64,000 nucleotides of DNA from Halovivax gelatinilyticus (GCF_024300625.1 NZ_CP101322.1:3609992-3673991), one strand, 5' to 3'; shown: positions 42,863 to 51,910, counted from the stretch's first letter. The notes: generated by a model from the letters alone, not told the origin. Numbers and translations are program-made.

Positions 42863-43900
42863 TTACCGAACGCTGAGTTCTTCGTACGATTCAACGATTG
42901 ACAGGTCACTCTGCAGTTTCGCCTCCAGTTTCGGGCTGCGCGCGTCTACCTTGACGCGTTCATGTTGCCAGTCCAGTTCATCTTTGCCGCGCCACACCCC
43001 ATACACCGTCGCACCCGGCACCTCGATCACTCCGAACACGATGGCTAACAGGTACAGTAACCGTTCGATTTCCCGCCAGGACGCGGTCGTCTTTCTCGGG
43101 AACTCACCAGGGAAATCAACCCGTTGGCCGAGCATTCGATGCGCTCGAGCGTCTTCGACGAAGTTCCGATCGTTACTGAACAGCACGATATCGCTTCGAT
43201 TCTCGCGGTCGTACTCGTCGTACGCGTCGATGATGGCCGCATCACCCCGATCACTTTGCACCTCGACCGCTTGTTCGATATCACGGATCCGGCGATACGT
43301 GAGTAAACCGAGCCGACCGAGTCGCGCAGAACCCAGCGTTTGATTCCAGAACTCCTCGTACGACTCGCCAAACGCGTCGACGTACGGATCAGTGTTGTGG
43401 CACTTGTAATCCCAGTCCAACTCGTCGCGAACACCGGTGGCGAGAACGAATCCGTTGACATACCCGACACCGCTATCCGGGTCGTGCAACCCGAGCACCC
43501 GGTCAATCTGCCACGACATGAGATTCGTATCGAACCCAGCGAACACGGGCGAATGCCCAGCCATCAAATCCGGATCACCATACCGATCCAGGAACGTCTT
43601 GATCTCGTCCTGATTCGCCACGTCGAGAATCCCACTCGCCACCACCGTCTTCAGAAAGTCACTCGCAGACGGCAACTCCTTCGAAACGGCCTCACCGTGG
43701 GCTCGAGCGACCGCCTGCCTACTCGATTCGTACTCGTCCCCCTTCGTCACGAATCGAACCGTCGACGAATCATACCTATCGAGTTCAATCCGTAACAACT
43801 CACCGACATCGAGAGACGGGTGTTCGATCACGAACTGCTCATCGCCTCGATCGGCCAACCGGTTCAACAGCACCGTCAAGTGATCGCTTCGAACCCGCAT
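42863..43900 (-). CDS. PIN-domain RNase candidate coupled to a CARF gene
   Basis: This 345-residue protein has an N-terminal part of about 115 residues of unknown kind followed by a PIN-like nuclease domain: VFAGFDTNLMSWQIDRVLGL (first Asp at 124) and DIVLFSNDRNFVEDARAHRM (Asp 244). Acidic residues between these, including Glu 160, could complete the metal site. A hydrophobic stretch, ERLLYLLAIVFGVIEVPGA, precedes the C-terminus. The start is set by the TGATG overlap with the CARF gene upstream, so the pair is coupled. It resembles ancillary effectors of type III CRISPR systems that are switched on by cyclic oligoadenylate; activity is inference. Confidence 0.65.
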   Translation of the reverse strand: MRVRSDHLTVLLNRLADRGDEQFVIEHPSLDVGELLRIELDRYDSSTVRFVTKGDEYESSRQAVARAHGEAVSKELPSASDFLKTVVASGILDVANQDEIKTFLDRYGDPDLMAGHSPVFAGFDTNLMSWQIDRVLGLHDPDSGVGYVNGFVLATGVRDELDWDYKCHNTDPYVDAFGESYEEFWNQTLGSARLGRLGLLTYRRIRDIEQAVEVQSDRGDAAIIDAYDEYDRENRSDIVLFSNDRNFVEDARAHRMLGQRVDFPGEFPRKTTASWREIERLLYLLAIVFGVIEVPGATVYGVWRGKDELDWQHERVKVDARSPKLEAKLQSDLSIVESYEELSVR

Positions 43901-44373
43901 CAGACCACCTCCGTGAAATCGATCAAGTTGATCGCCGTCCGCGGAATCGCCGGGTAACACTCCCCGAAATACGCCTCCGTCTGCACGTGCGAGTAAAACA
44001 AGTGATCAACGCCGTTCTTGATCCCAGCCTGGAAACTGATAATCGACCAGAACCGCCGGCCAGGCGTAATATCAACCGCAACCGCCGAGCCAGCCGCATC
44101 CCCAGCCTCGATCGCTGACTGTACGTACTCGAAAATCGCCTCGAAATCAGTCTCGTCATCGATCGACTCGACCGAAATTGATGGTTCCTCACCGCCGTGT
44201 GCCGTCACGATCGTCTTCATCAACGACGTCGCCGCCTCCGTCACATCCTCGATAACCGGGTTACTGAGAACGTAGATATCCGTCGGTACGTACTCGCCGT
44301 CGCACGCCGCAGCCAACGAGTTCACCACCGGCGCGATACTCGTCGACCCGTTCGTGATCCAAACCCTCTCCAT
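43900..44373 (-). CDS. CARF-domain protein (putative cyclic oligonucleotide sensor)
   Basis: This 157-residue protein is almost entirely a CARF (CRISPR-associated Rossmann fold) domain. The N-terminal strand is MERVWITNGSTSIAPVVNSL, the second strand TDIYVLSNPVIEDVTEAATS, and the ligand motif VAVDITPGRRFWSIISFQAG at 99-118 corresponds to the conserved 'D(I/V)TPGRK' signature. The family binds cyclic oligoadenylates made by Cas10 or similar synthases. Its TGA shares one base with the ATG of the PIN gene. No cas10, cas1 or CRISPR array is present in the window, so it is a detached sensor. Confidence 0.72.
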   Translation of the reverse strand: MERVWITNGSTSIAPVVNSLAAACDGEYVPTDIYVLSNPVIEDVTEAATSLMKTIVTAHGGEEPSISVESIDDETDFEAIFEYVQSAIEAGDAAGSAVAVDITPGRRFWSIISFQAGIKNGVDHLFYSHVQTEAYFGECYPAIPRTAINLIDFTEVV

Positions 44374-44966
44374 ACCCACATGATCACACCGCTAACACAT
44401 CAACATGAGGGGCCACTAAACTCGCACACCCAGGCTCAACACGAAAATAAGCGCATATAGAACTCGGGCATCAGGGTATGAGAGGCACAGATTTAGCGCC
44501 ATGTGATCGCCGAGACGCGTTCGACGAGAGTCGTCAGTTTCTAAATCGAGACGACCGTTGCAGTCGAAAAGTCGTAATTCGGCCAACAATATTATCGCCC
44601 TCTGTATGCTCTCGTGATGTGCGGGTACAACGTCTGTTGTTGCCACCTAAACTCAATAGCCCGTTGTGCCCGTTTCGGTCACCTTCCGAAACGGACTTAC
44701 TGCAACTGTTCTAAGTATAGACAGGAGAGGACTGCATTGCCATACCAACACACACCATCACCAACCCGTTTCGCTTATTTCCGTAATCCCCCAAATCGAT
44801 AAGTAGAAGGCCTGCATTGGCTTGATTGGCAGGTATACCACTTCAGATCATCGTCATAGCCAAATGACAATCCACCACACCTGCCATACCACCCGATCGG
44901 TGACAACGGGTCCTCCTGTTCCACCGGTCCACTGCCATCACTTTTCAGCAATCGGAAACAGTCCTG
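44374..44966. other. Intergenic stretch, nothing supported
   Basis: About 590 bases without a supportable gene. Base composition drops to the AT-richer level of the island. Near 44600-44720 there is a partial reading on both strands with no start, which I do not call. Confidence 0.4.
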
Positions 44967-45366
44967 CAAGCCGAAATTGAAGCCTTCCTCAGGGAACTGG
45001 TTTGAGTAACGGGAACGAAGATCATCTGAACCGGAAACAAGTCGTCAAACACGAGCTCACCGAGCGGTTTCTTTAGTAGCACGACGACATCAAAACACTT
45101 CGCGACGATATTCTTCGTCACAACGGAGCACCAAGCGGGCTGATTGCCGTTCAAGACCGAGGCCCCAAAGGGACAAAATTCGAGAAAGCGTATCCCAATG
45201 GGAATGTCGGAGGCGAAATCCAATCGCTGGAACTCGACAAACGGGGTTCTTCAACCAGAGAAGAACGCTCGCCGAAGGAGACGTGACTGACTGGTTCGAA
45301 GGTCACATCGACAAGTTCGGCAGGATCAGCCACAATCTCCTCAAAGAGTTCGGAATCAAAGGGTGA
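44967..45366 (+). pseudogene. Decayed gene in several frames
   Basis: Protein-like pieces follow each other on the plus strand in shifting frames: QAEIEAFLRELV-stop, NGNEDHLNRKQVVKHELTER with two stops after it, DIKTLRDDILRHNGAPSGLI, then GTKFEKAYPNGNVGGEIQSL and finally FFNQRRTLAEGDVTDWFEGH through KFGRISHNLLKEFGIKG to a TGA at 45364-45366. At least one frameshift and three stop codons are needed to join them. The product is unrecognised; its good codon character suggests recent decay. Confidence 0.4.
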
Positions 45367-45430
45367 GCCGTCAGATCCGAATCGATTGGCCCAGCCCAAA
45401 CCCTTAATTTGTGATGTTTCTCCACTTCAG

Positions 45431-45490
45431 TGCTGAATACAGGGCGCGAGTGTTGCATGATTGCCCGGTCATTTGAGACTGCTGTGATCG
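45431..45490. repeat. Repeat A, partial copy 3
   Basis: TGCTGAATACAGGGCGCGAG continues into TGTTGCATGATTGCCCGGTC, matching the inner half of repeat A. The outer half (CTGTTGAA side) is missing or too diverged. With the B-like end at 46762 it brackets a lipoprotein gene. Confidence 0.5.
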
Positions 45491-45626
45491 GTTAGTGGAG
45501 GATGGGCTGTTACCGAACGGGTATCGATCTGATCGAACTATGTCAAATGTCGCTTCAATTAAAACCCGGAAAGTAGCATACGTTTGCGGCGACAATTTTG
45601 AACATACAACTATTCGATCCGAACGG

Positions 45627-46400
45627 TCACTCACCGCCGTCGAGACCGGCGTTCCATCCGTCCTGCAATCGGGCTCCCAACTCAAAAGGGCCATCGAGTG
45701 AATACCCTGCGTCTTTGCCGCGGTCGTCTGTGACGAATTCACCTCGTGCTGTAACTACTCCCGACCGGTCGACGCGGACGAACGATTCGTCCATGTGCGT
45801 CGTCAGACCGATTCCACTACTCTCACTGTGACTACCGTCTGCAAGTAGGCCGTACCGTACCTCGCCGACGGGGGTAGCGTTCGGATCGACGAGTGCCATC
45901 TGCTCGAACACCCGGTAGGTCTGTCTTTCCCTTTGTATCCCGAGTCGCCGACGGAGCGGTTGCACGGACAACTCGTCGCCAATCATTGCAATGCTGAGTT
46001 CAAAGAACGTCGGTGGTGCGCGCGGTTCGCCGGGTGGTTGAATTTCGCCCGCGAACCCAGACGCGGACAGTTCGTACGTCTCACCGCCAATGCTGAGGAC
46101 GGCTTCTCCTCGATTGTCAGGGACGGCTACGTCCGCGTGTTCCGTTGCCCACCCTTCGGACGGATCGATGTTCAGTTCGATTGGATCTACGTCGTTGTCT
46201 CCGTCAAACTGTTCGTCCCCAGTATGGCTACTGTTCTCCTCGTCGTCGGTGTCTCCGTCAAACTGTTCGTCCCCTGAACGGCCACTGTTCTCATCGTCGT
46301 CGGTGTCTCCGTCGTCACCTCCCGTACAACCTGAAATACTTGCAAGAGAAGCGCTGGTACAGAGTGCGAGCCACTGCCGTCGGCGAAGTTTCGGACGCAT
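45627..46400 (-). CDS. Tat lipoprotein with 18-residue acidic repeats
   Basis: This 257-residue secreted protein has a twin-arginine start LRRRQWLALCTSASLASISG and a lipobox Cys. An acidic stalk of tandem 18-residue units follows (DTDDDENSGRSGDEQFDG and DTDDEENSSHTGDEQFDG). A globular domain of about 165 residues has GWATEHADVAVPDNRGEAVL and VGEVRYGLLADGSHSESSG. No family is recognised. It has a strong TATA region about 20-35 bases upstream and lies between a partial A repeat and a B-like repeat, so it may be cargo of element 3. Membrane anchoring by lipid at the outer face is expected. Confidence 0.72.
   Translation of the reverse strand: MRPKLRRRQWLALCTSASLASISGCTGGDDGDTDDDENSGRSGDEQFDGDTDDEENSSHTGDEQFDGDNDVDPIELNIDPSEGWATEHADVAVPDNRGEAVLSIGGETYELSASGFAGEIQPPGEPRAPPTFFELSIAMIGDELSVQPLRRRLGIQRERQTYRVFEQMALVDPNATPVGEVRYGLLADGSHSESSGIGLTTHMDESFVRVDRSGVVTARGEFVTDDRGKDAGYSLDGPFELGARLQDGWNAGLDGGE
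46195..46315. repeat. 54-base tandem repeat inside the lipoprotein gene
   Basis: A 54-base unit occurs about twice in full, with the start of a third: CCGTCAAACTGTTCGTCCCC begins at 46201 and again at 46255, and the third begins as CCGTCG at 46309. It encodes the 18-residue acidic stalk units. Copy-number change would lengthen or shorten the stalk without breaking the frame. Confidence 0.7.
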
Positions 46401-46417
46401 GTGGTATCTATGCTAAA

Positions 46418-46436
46418 CATATATGCATATATAAAC
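46418..46436 (-). promoter_or_regulatory. TATA box of the lipoprotein gene
   Basis: An AT-only palindromic stretch (TTTATATATGCATATATG on the minus strand) lies 18-36 nt before the ATG at 46400. It is the strongest TATA-like element in the region. Confidence 0.55.
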
Positions 46437-46761
46437 AATTCTTTTTTTGTTTATTCCTGGATGCACGCAGATTTTTCAAAGTACGGTGAACTATTCCTGT
46501 CTCAAAGAACGAGCAACGGTAGCGACGAGGTCGACTTGAATGTAGCCTGAGAAGTCGATTTGATGGGGTATCGAGTTGTTCTTGAAAAACCGGTCATTGG
46601 TTGTAGATATCTGCGCATCAAGTCTCAAGCTGTGCCACATTCGTATCCTGTAGCTTGGACGGTAGCGAGAACAGTATTGAAACTGATAGACTGTCTACCG
46701 GTCTCTTCACACAGCTACAATGTAGCTAATCCACCAGGACAGGAGTGGAATTAACGAACGA

Positions 46762-46809
46762 CGAGTGCTGCATCCATTCTCTGAATGCAGCACGCCACAT
46801 CTGGCAGAA
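46762..46809. repeat. Repeat B-like copy 3
   Basis: GTGCTGCATCCATTCTCTGA followed by CATCTGGCAGA matches the inner half of repeat B copy 2 (GTGCTGCATTCATGCTCTGT ... TTCTGGCAGA). The part with ATGTGAAACAA is missing. It forms the right end of a possible third element. Confidence 0.5.
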
Positions 46810-46971
46810 ATTAGAGAGGAGGCAACGTGCCGCATTATATTCGGTCCCCATACTGACCAACGCGGATTCAAGATCATCTTCACGTGATAGTCAGGGTTAT
46901 TGAGCCGATGGCAGAGATGACACTACTCCCACTCAACGTCATTATTCTACCGCGGTTGCTAGATACAGAAG

Positions 46972-47382
46972 TTATTCCTCGACGGAACTGCCGTACATCG
47001 CTGGAAACTCTTGTTCTCCCTGGATGAGTTCGTCGATCCCCTCTGTGAGCGCAACTTCTCCGAGAATAGTCGCTCGGAAATATGTGCGCACCGCCGTGTC
47101 ACCTTTGTCCGTCTGTTTGCGTCGCTGAATGAGGCCAGCATCAAGGAGTCGGTCCAACTGGTCACCGAGCGTGTTGGGGTCCGTTGAAAGTGTCTCAGCG
47201 AGATCTGACACGTTCATATCCCCGGTGTGAACGAGACGGTACAGGATTTCGTACCGCGTGCGGTCTCCGATCGCAGCGTACATTTCTATATACTCGTCGA
47301 GATCCAGTACGCTATTCGGTGGGAGCTGATCGGCTGGGTCGGCGGGGCGGTCTTCCAACCTCCGCGGGCGATCCGGCGACAT
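46972..47382 (-). CDS. ArsR-like winged-helix regulator
   Basis: This 136-residue regulator has an HTH core EMYAAIGDRTRYEILYRLVH, then MNVSDLAETLSTDPNTLGDQ and LDRLLDAGLIQRRKQTDKGD, the wing. The N-terminal 30 residues are polar and proline-rich. It is typical of haloarchaeal ArsR/HTH_20-type proteins, with no metal-binding Cys. It is alone; the target is unknown. Confidence 0.82.
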   Translation of the reverse strand: MSPDRPRRLEDRPADPADQLPPNSVLDLDEYIEMYAAIGDRTRYEILYRLVHTGDMNVSDLAETLSTDPNTLGDQLDRLLDAGLIQRRKQTDKGDTAVRTYFRATILGEVALTEGIDELIQGEQEFPAMYGSSVEE

Positions 47383-48010
47383 ACGTTGGTCTACAGGGAC
47401 GAGGGAGATATGAGTTGTCGACAGAGACAGATTCTAAGAGTAGTAGATAATCGCACGATTATATTATTCAAAATTTGCGTATAACTTGTATTCGGTACGA
47501 ATTGCTTATTGACCACTGAGGTTCCCGTCAATCTGTGTATCTCTCCGAAGGGAGCTGTCCAATTGAGCATCCCCTCAACGGGAGTTCATCCGTTACGTCC
47601 CTAATTCAGCCGATCGTGTGAAAAATGGTGTCTGAACCGTCTGAGCCAAGGAAAAAGTTGACCGGATTTCCCCGCCAGATTCGGTGTAATCGATCGATTC
47701 GCATTGCGACCGTCTCAACCCACTATTCAATGTTATTTCGCTCACCGAAGTCGAGATGACTTCGACTTCCAACGCACCGAACAGTAAGATAGACGCCAAA
47801 GTCGGTCAGTAACCCTCGTTTCATCTAGTTCCTATTTCCACCCAGTTTGTACGGGTGCCACCAAAATAAATACGAATCGCTACCGATCATATTAATTATA
47901 TTCCCAGTAAATTATTTATAGGCATAGAGAAGTACTTGATGATCCCGTAGATTGCTGATAGCAAAGTTACGGGTACAATCTACGACCATCTCAACTATAA
48001 AGTGGACAAA
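47383..48010. other. Intergenic stretch, nothing supported
   Basis: About 630 bases between two leftward genes. It has stop codons in all frames at short distance except a 68-codon minus-strand reading near 47593-47799, which has no start context and a composition unlike a haloarchaeal gene. It may hold an old insertion-sequence end, but no repeat partner is seen in the window. Confidence 0.35.
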
Positions 48011-49306
48011 TTAAACACCACCATCGTACCAACCAGGTTTTGCTCCTAACTGATTCATCGCTTCTTCAATGTCAGTAACTCCGGTTAAGACACCAGGGAT
48101 CGCGCCTTCGTCCTGAACGTAGACAAAGTACCCGTTGAAGGGATTCACCTCCGGTGCAGTATCTGACCCGATGTAGTGATACGACGTTCCAATTTGCCTT
48201 TGGAAACTTTGTACATCATGAGTGAATATCGAATCGCCTGGACCCGAGTATCGATCAAGGATCAACGACGATTCAGCCGTCCCTGCCTGATACACCAAGT
48301 TAGCATCGTTAAAAGCAATTCCAGACATGAATTCCCACCTTTCTGAGACGGAAAAGTCACCAGGAGCAACCGTCGACTCAGATTCAAATGGGAGCTCGAC
48401 AGTTATCTCATCAGGGCCTTCGCCAGTCGTTACGAGAATAATCGCTTGCAACGGTTCGGGCGACAGGTCAAAGTCGCTTCCAGTAATTTGTGACCAAGAA
48501 TTCGACTCCCCATCAAATTCATACATCACACCTACACCGTCCATACCCTCCGTAATGAGATCTCGATACGTACCATCAACCTCACCAGGGATACCTACCG
48601 AATACACCTCACCAGTATTATCGAACGAAAACTCGAACGCAGGATCCGTATCTTGAACAACCACAGCGGAATCGGTCGCCGTCGTATCTTCAACCGAGAA
48701 TTCAAACTCGTAATTCAACTGACCAACCGAGGACAAGTCCAAAACAAAGCTATCAGAACTATATAAATCCGGAATCATCACTTCATCTTCAGAGATCTCA
48801 ACACCGGTAATCTCTCCAAAGATGGCTTCAACAGTATCATCGTCAAAACTACTCACATCAGTCACAAGGTTGTACCCATGACGAGAGCTCTCAACGTAGA
48901 CAGGATATTCATCCTCACCAGGCCAAACATCAACGTGAAGTGTCTGTTGGTGGATTGAAAATTCTTGAACCGATTCTCTCGAGGTAGCGTTATTTAGTTC
49001 CCAGCCCCCGCCTTCCTCTAGAATTCCGGAATCAAATTTTACCCCCCATGTATCCTCAGACACCTCGGTGGGTTCCAATTGCCAGTATAACGCACCATCG
49101 TTCATGATTTCATAAATATGACCCTCGTCAACACCGTCGGTTATGATTATTTCTTCCCCGAGCCAATAACTTTCATAACTAGAGTCAGTATCCGATTCAG
49201 CAACTGAAGACGAAATTGCACCCAAGCCAATGAGAGCCAGAAAAGTCGCTAACAAGCAAGCAAAAATCAGTACACGAACGACATCTCGATCTGAGCAACC
49301 CGCCAT
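48011..49306 (-). CDS. Secreted or surface protein of unknown function
   Basis: This 431-residue protein has an N-terminal hydrophobic signal or anchor helix (VVRVLIFACLLATFLALIGL) and then an acidic, beta-rich body with TWGVKFDSGILEEGGGWELN, VYVESSRHGYNLVTDVSSFD, and FSVSERWEFMSGIAFNDANL. The arrangement resembles haloarchaeal surface proteins that use several Ig-like or beta-sandwich domains. No anchor is seen at the C-terminus, NQLGAKPGWYDGGV. Codon use is AT-richer than in core genes, consistent with the island. Confidence 0.65.
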   Translation of the reverse strand: MAGCSDRDVVRVLIFACLLATFLALIGLGAISSSVAESDTDSSYESYWLGEEIIITDGVDEGHIYEIMNDGALYWQLEPTEVSEDTWGVKFDSGILEEGGGWELNNATSRESVQEFSIHQQTLHVDVWPGEDEYPVYVESSRHGYNLVTDVSSFDDDTVEAIFGEITGVEISEDEVMIPDLYSSDSFVLDLSSVGQLNYEFEFSVEDTTATDSAVVVQDTDPAFEFSFDNTGEVYSVGIPGEVDGTYRDLITEGMDGVGVMYEFDGESNSWSQITGSDFDLSPEPLQAIILVTTGEGPDEITVELPFESESTVAPGDFSVSERWEFMSGIAFNDANLVYQAGTAESSLILDRYSGPGDSIFTHDVQSFQRQIGTSYHYIGSDTAPEVNPFNGYFVYVQDEGAIPGVLTGVTDIEEAMNQLGAKPGWYDGGV

Positions 49307-49503
49307 ACGCCAAGCATGTTTTTCACCCAACAAATGACTTCGGGCCAATACAACCGATACGAACCCAACAAAATCATCAGAGAAACAAAGGCTACCCAAT
49401 TAAATCTTCACAGTTCCTAACTCATATCACACCCCTTCTGAGAGACGTCTGAACGGTAGCACTACATCCCCGCCAATATGTATTGACAAGTGAGTACACG
49501 TCA

Positions 49504-49513
49504 TAACATATAT
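49504..49513 (+). promoter_or_regulatory. TATA-like box of the toxin-antitoxin operon
   Basis: AACATATATG is 26-35 nt before the ATG at 49539, the leaderless position, and argues for that start over the upstream in-frame codon at 49512. Confidence 0.5.
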
Positions 49514-49538
49514 GGCCCTCCCCGTCGAACGTCAATGT

Positions 49539-49865
49539 ATGAGCGGATCAAGCTACGACAAGACGATTCAGTTCCGTGCCGGAGCCGAGAAAGAGGCCGC
49601 GGAACTCCTCGATGAGATTCACATCGGTGGCGTCAACGTGAGCGAACTCGCCCGCGTCGGCCTGGTCGAAATGCTTCGACAATCATTAGATGAACAAGAC
49701 AAGATTGCGGTGTACGAACGATACAGTCGTGGTGAGATCGGTGAGGACGTGGCTCGAGTCCTCCTCGGTGAGAAACTCGATAGGATGGAAGAAGAGAAAG
49801 AGTCGTTCGAGGCGGCTATGGAGCGAGACACGTCTGAATTCCTGACGGGAAGCGATGGCGAGTGA
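49539..49865 (+). CDS. VapB-like antitoxin
   Basis: This 108-residue protein has an N-terminal ribbon-helix-helix-like part (YDKTIQFRAGAEKEAAELLD, VNVSELARVGLVEMLRQSLD) and a C-terminal charged helix with YSRGEIGEDVARVLLGEKLD. It overlaps the PIN gene by 11 bases, a layout typical of haloarchaeal antitoxin-toxin pairs of the VapBC kind. It is expected to bind the toxin and the operon promoter. Confidence 0.7.
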   Translation: MSGSSYDKTIQFRAGAEKEAAELLDEIHIGGVNVSELARVGLVEMLRQSLDEQDKIAVYERYSRGEIGEDVARVLLGEKLDRMEEEKESFEAAMERDTSEFLTGSDGE

Positions 49866-50469
49866 GGCTCGCTATCCGATACTGGCTGATACGAGTTCCT
49901 TGGTCGCGGTTGCGAATACCACGCAGTGGGAACTGCTGAAAGACGCGATCAACCTCACAACGACAAACGTCTGCAAGCACGAACTTCAAAACCACGTTAG
50001 CTCGAACAAATATCCGCCTGAAGGGAGCCGTGAGCATTACTTGAAGCAAGGAAGCCAACGTGTTCTTAAACATCTAGACGAGGATTCGTCGCCGTGGTCG
50101 TGCGTAACTGTCGTTCCCCGCCCGCATGGACCAGACGCAGGCGAGCAATCGCTCAAGCAAGAACTTTATGAGCAAGCTTCTTCGTATCAGATCGTAACGA
50201 TTCTTGACTCAGCTGCGAGACGGTCAATCCGGCGTCTCATTGACAATGACGCGTACGACATTGACGTTGTCGGACCACCGTATCTCCTCTACATCCTCCT
50301 TGACAACGACCTCATCTCAAAGCCAGAATTCTGCGAGGCAACCGTGGAGATGATTCGAACAGAAGGGTGGACCGGATACGAGGTTGTGAAGAACGCGTGG
50401 ACTAGTATCCCCGTCGATTGTTCCGAAATCCTTGACGGCGAATATGATGATGCTCTTCCACCAAACTAA
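49855..50469 (+). CDS. PIN-domain toxin, VapC-like
   Basis: This 204-residue protein has the PIN start PILADTSSLVAVANTTQWEL (first Asp at 12), a conserved Glu in TTTNVCKHELQNHVSS, and a later TILDSAARRSIRRLIDNDAY with an Asp where the metal site is expected. It is longer than classical VapC (about 130 residues). Such toxins are RNA-cleaving nucleases. It follows the antitoxin with an 11-base overlap, and no further gene is in the operon. Confidence 0.7.
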   Translation: MASEARYPILADTSSLVAVANTTQWELLKDAINLTTTNVCKHELQNHVSSNKYPPEGSREHYLKQGSQRVLKHLDEDSSPWSCVTVVPRPHGPDAGEQSLKQELYEQASSYQIVTILDSAARRSIRRLIDNDAYDIDVVGPPYLLYILLDNDLISKPEFCEATVEMIRTEGWTGYEVVKNAWTSIPVDCSEILDGEYDDALPPN

Positions 50470-50686
50470 TACGACAAATCGTGCCCATCTGATCAGTACA
50501 GGTCGCGAACATAACACGGCGAGTATGCCAGTATAGTGAGCTTTAGGTTGGTAGTATCGAGCAAATAGATTCAACTACGTTTGGTATTGAAAAACTCACT
50601 TAACTAACCCTCAAATCCGCGGAGACTTTTTGAAATCGGTTTACTGCTGATTTCCTCAGCGGGAGAACGGCACCAAACCCATCGAT

Positions 50687-50697
50687 ATGTTTATATT
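50687..50697 (+). promoter_or_regulatory. TATA-like box of the second Tat lipoprotein gene
   Basis: GTTTATATTAT-type stretch 20-30 nt before the ATG at 50717, supporting that start and a leaderless transcript. Confidence 0.45.
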
Positions 50698-50716
50698 ATA
50701 CGACCATTCACTCGTC

Positions 50717-51517
50717 ATGATGCGACGTAGAACACTTCTCGGCACCGTCGGCGCGGCGATACCCGTTACCGTCGCCGGCTGTACAGGTAGCGGTGACGAT
50801 TCTGCTGATCAGCCAACTAATGGCGACGACGCCGGTTCGGAGCCGGGTGACGATGTAGACGAGAGCAGTACCGGCGATGACACCGATCCAGGTGAAGATC
50901 TGCCTGGTGAAGGAGAACTCACGACGCTCGAATCGATCACGACGGTCGACGACCGGTACGATCCCGATTCACACTCGTTCTCTGGAAGCGGTGGCGAGAC
51001 AACCGACTACTTCGACCTTCGGGATTCGATCACGGTATTCATCGCCGAACACGACGGACAGGATCAATTCGGTCCACTGTTGATCGACGAGACGGGCCTG
51101 CGAGAGTTCCGACCGATCTTAGAACACGATCCGTTCGAAGGGGCCGCGGCTATCGGTACGCCCACGGACACCTACTACCTCGACATCGTCGCCGATGGCG
51201 ACTGGTCGCTCGAACTCGCCCAGCCGGAGTCACCCGCCGACGCGATTCACCAGCTACCCGTCGAGGTACACGGCGAGGGCTACGACGTCGTTGGTCCCGT
51301 CCAGATCACCGGCACCGCGACGGTGCGGGGCCAACACGAAGACGAAGGTGCCTTCGGTGTCGAGATCCTCGACGAAGAAGGGCGAGGCGAACACGGTCAA
51401 CTCGTCCCGGTCTTTAACGAATTGGGTCCGTTCGACGGAGAGGAACACATCGAGATCGACGCCGTCTGCTGGATTCACGTCCAGGCCGACAGTTCGTGGA
51501 CGATCGAGATCGAGTGA
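50717..51517 (+). CDS. Tat lipoprotein of unknown function
   Basis: This 266-residue protein starts MMRRRTLLGTVGAAIPVTVA with a twin-arginine motif and a lipobox Cys, followed by an acidic linker rich in Asp, Gly and Ser (about 45 residues). The body has DSITVFIAEHDGQDQFGPLL and a repeated-looking ending with VCWIHVQADSSWTIEIE. The second half shows WSLELAQPES and SSWTIEIE, as in beta-sandwich domains used repeatedly in haloarchaeal lipoproteins. The function is unknown. Confidence 0.75.
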   Translation: MMRRRTLLGTVGAAIPVTVAGCTGSGDDSADQPTNGDDAGSEPGDDVDESSTGDDTDPGEDLPGEGELTTLESITTVDDRYDPDSHSFSGSGGETTDYFDLRDSITVFIAEHDGQDQFGPLLIDETGLREFRPILEHDPFEGAAAIGTPTDTYYLDIVADGDWSLELAQPESPADAIHQLPVEVHGEGYDVVGPVQITGTATVRGQHEDEGAFGVEILDEEGRGEHGQLVPVFNELGPFDGEEHIEIDAVCWIHVQADSSWTIEIE

Positions 51518-51742
51518 ATTCGAAAATTAATCCCGGGATATTCCATCTCGACTGTGGTGGCTATCGGGCGTACGGTGAATGAGTGGCATTCACTCCAGTC
51601 ATGCACTGTTTCGCCGACCGGTGCCGGTACCCTACAACCAGCCGACTTCACTTTCGGCTGCTGTAGTGTACCCGGCCGCGGATACCATGGTTCGTAGTGA
51701 ACCACTGTTATCCATTACAGAATCTCGGTCGTCCATTACAGT

Positions 51743-51872
51743 TGGCTTTGTTGAAACCCTTGGCTGGAGATCGGTTTCAACAGTCGTGCTAAATTCAGAG
51801 CGCGAATGTGCCACGAGATTTAGCTCGATCTGCAAGCGGGGTGATCGGTCAGCACGGGTAATAAGGTCGAAA
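51743..51872. repeat. Repeat A, copy 2 (element end)
   Basis: Aligns over about 130 bases with 41644-41776: CTTTGTTGAAACCCTTGG at the outer side, TGCTAAATTCAGAGCGCGAA at 51787, then GCCACGAGATTTAGCTCGAT and a GGTCAGCACGGGTAATAAGG end. It lies 39 bases before a small membrane protein gene. Confidence 0.65.
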
Positions 51873-51910
51873 AGCCTTTAAGTATAAGTGAGCATATATT
51901 TCTCTTGTCA

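Noticed and set aside
44416..44646. 76-codon - strand open frame
   Set aside because: No start context, no family, weak codon bias and no TATA box; treated as noncoding.
42863..45430. CRISPR array or cas1/cas2/cas10 genes near the CARF protein
   Set aside because: No regularly spaced repeats and no such proteins in any frame of the window.
47593..47799. 68-codon - strand open frame upstream of the ArsR-like gene
   Set aside because: Composition unlike a haloarchaeal gene and no promoter; probably old mobile-element debris.
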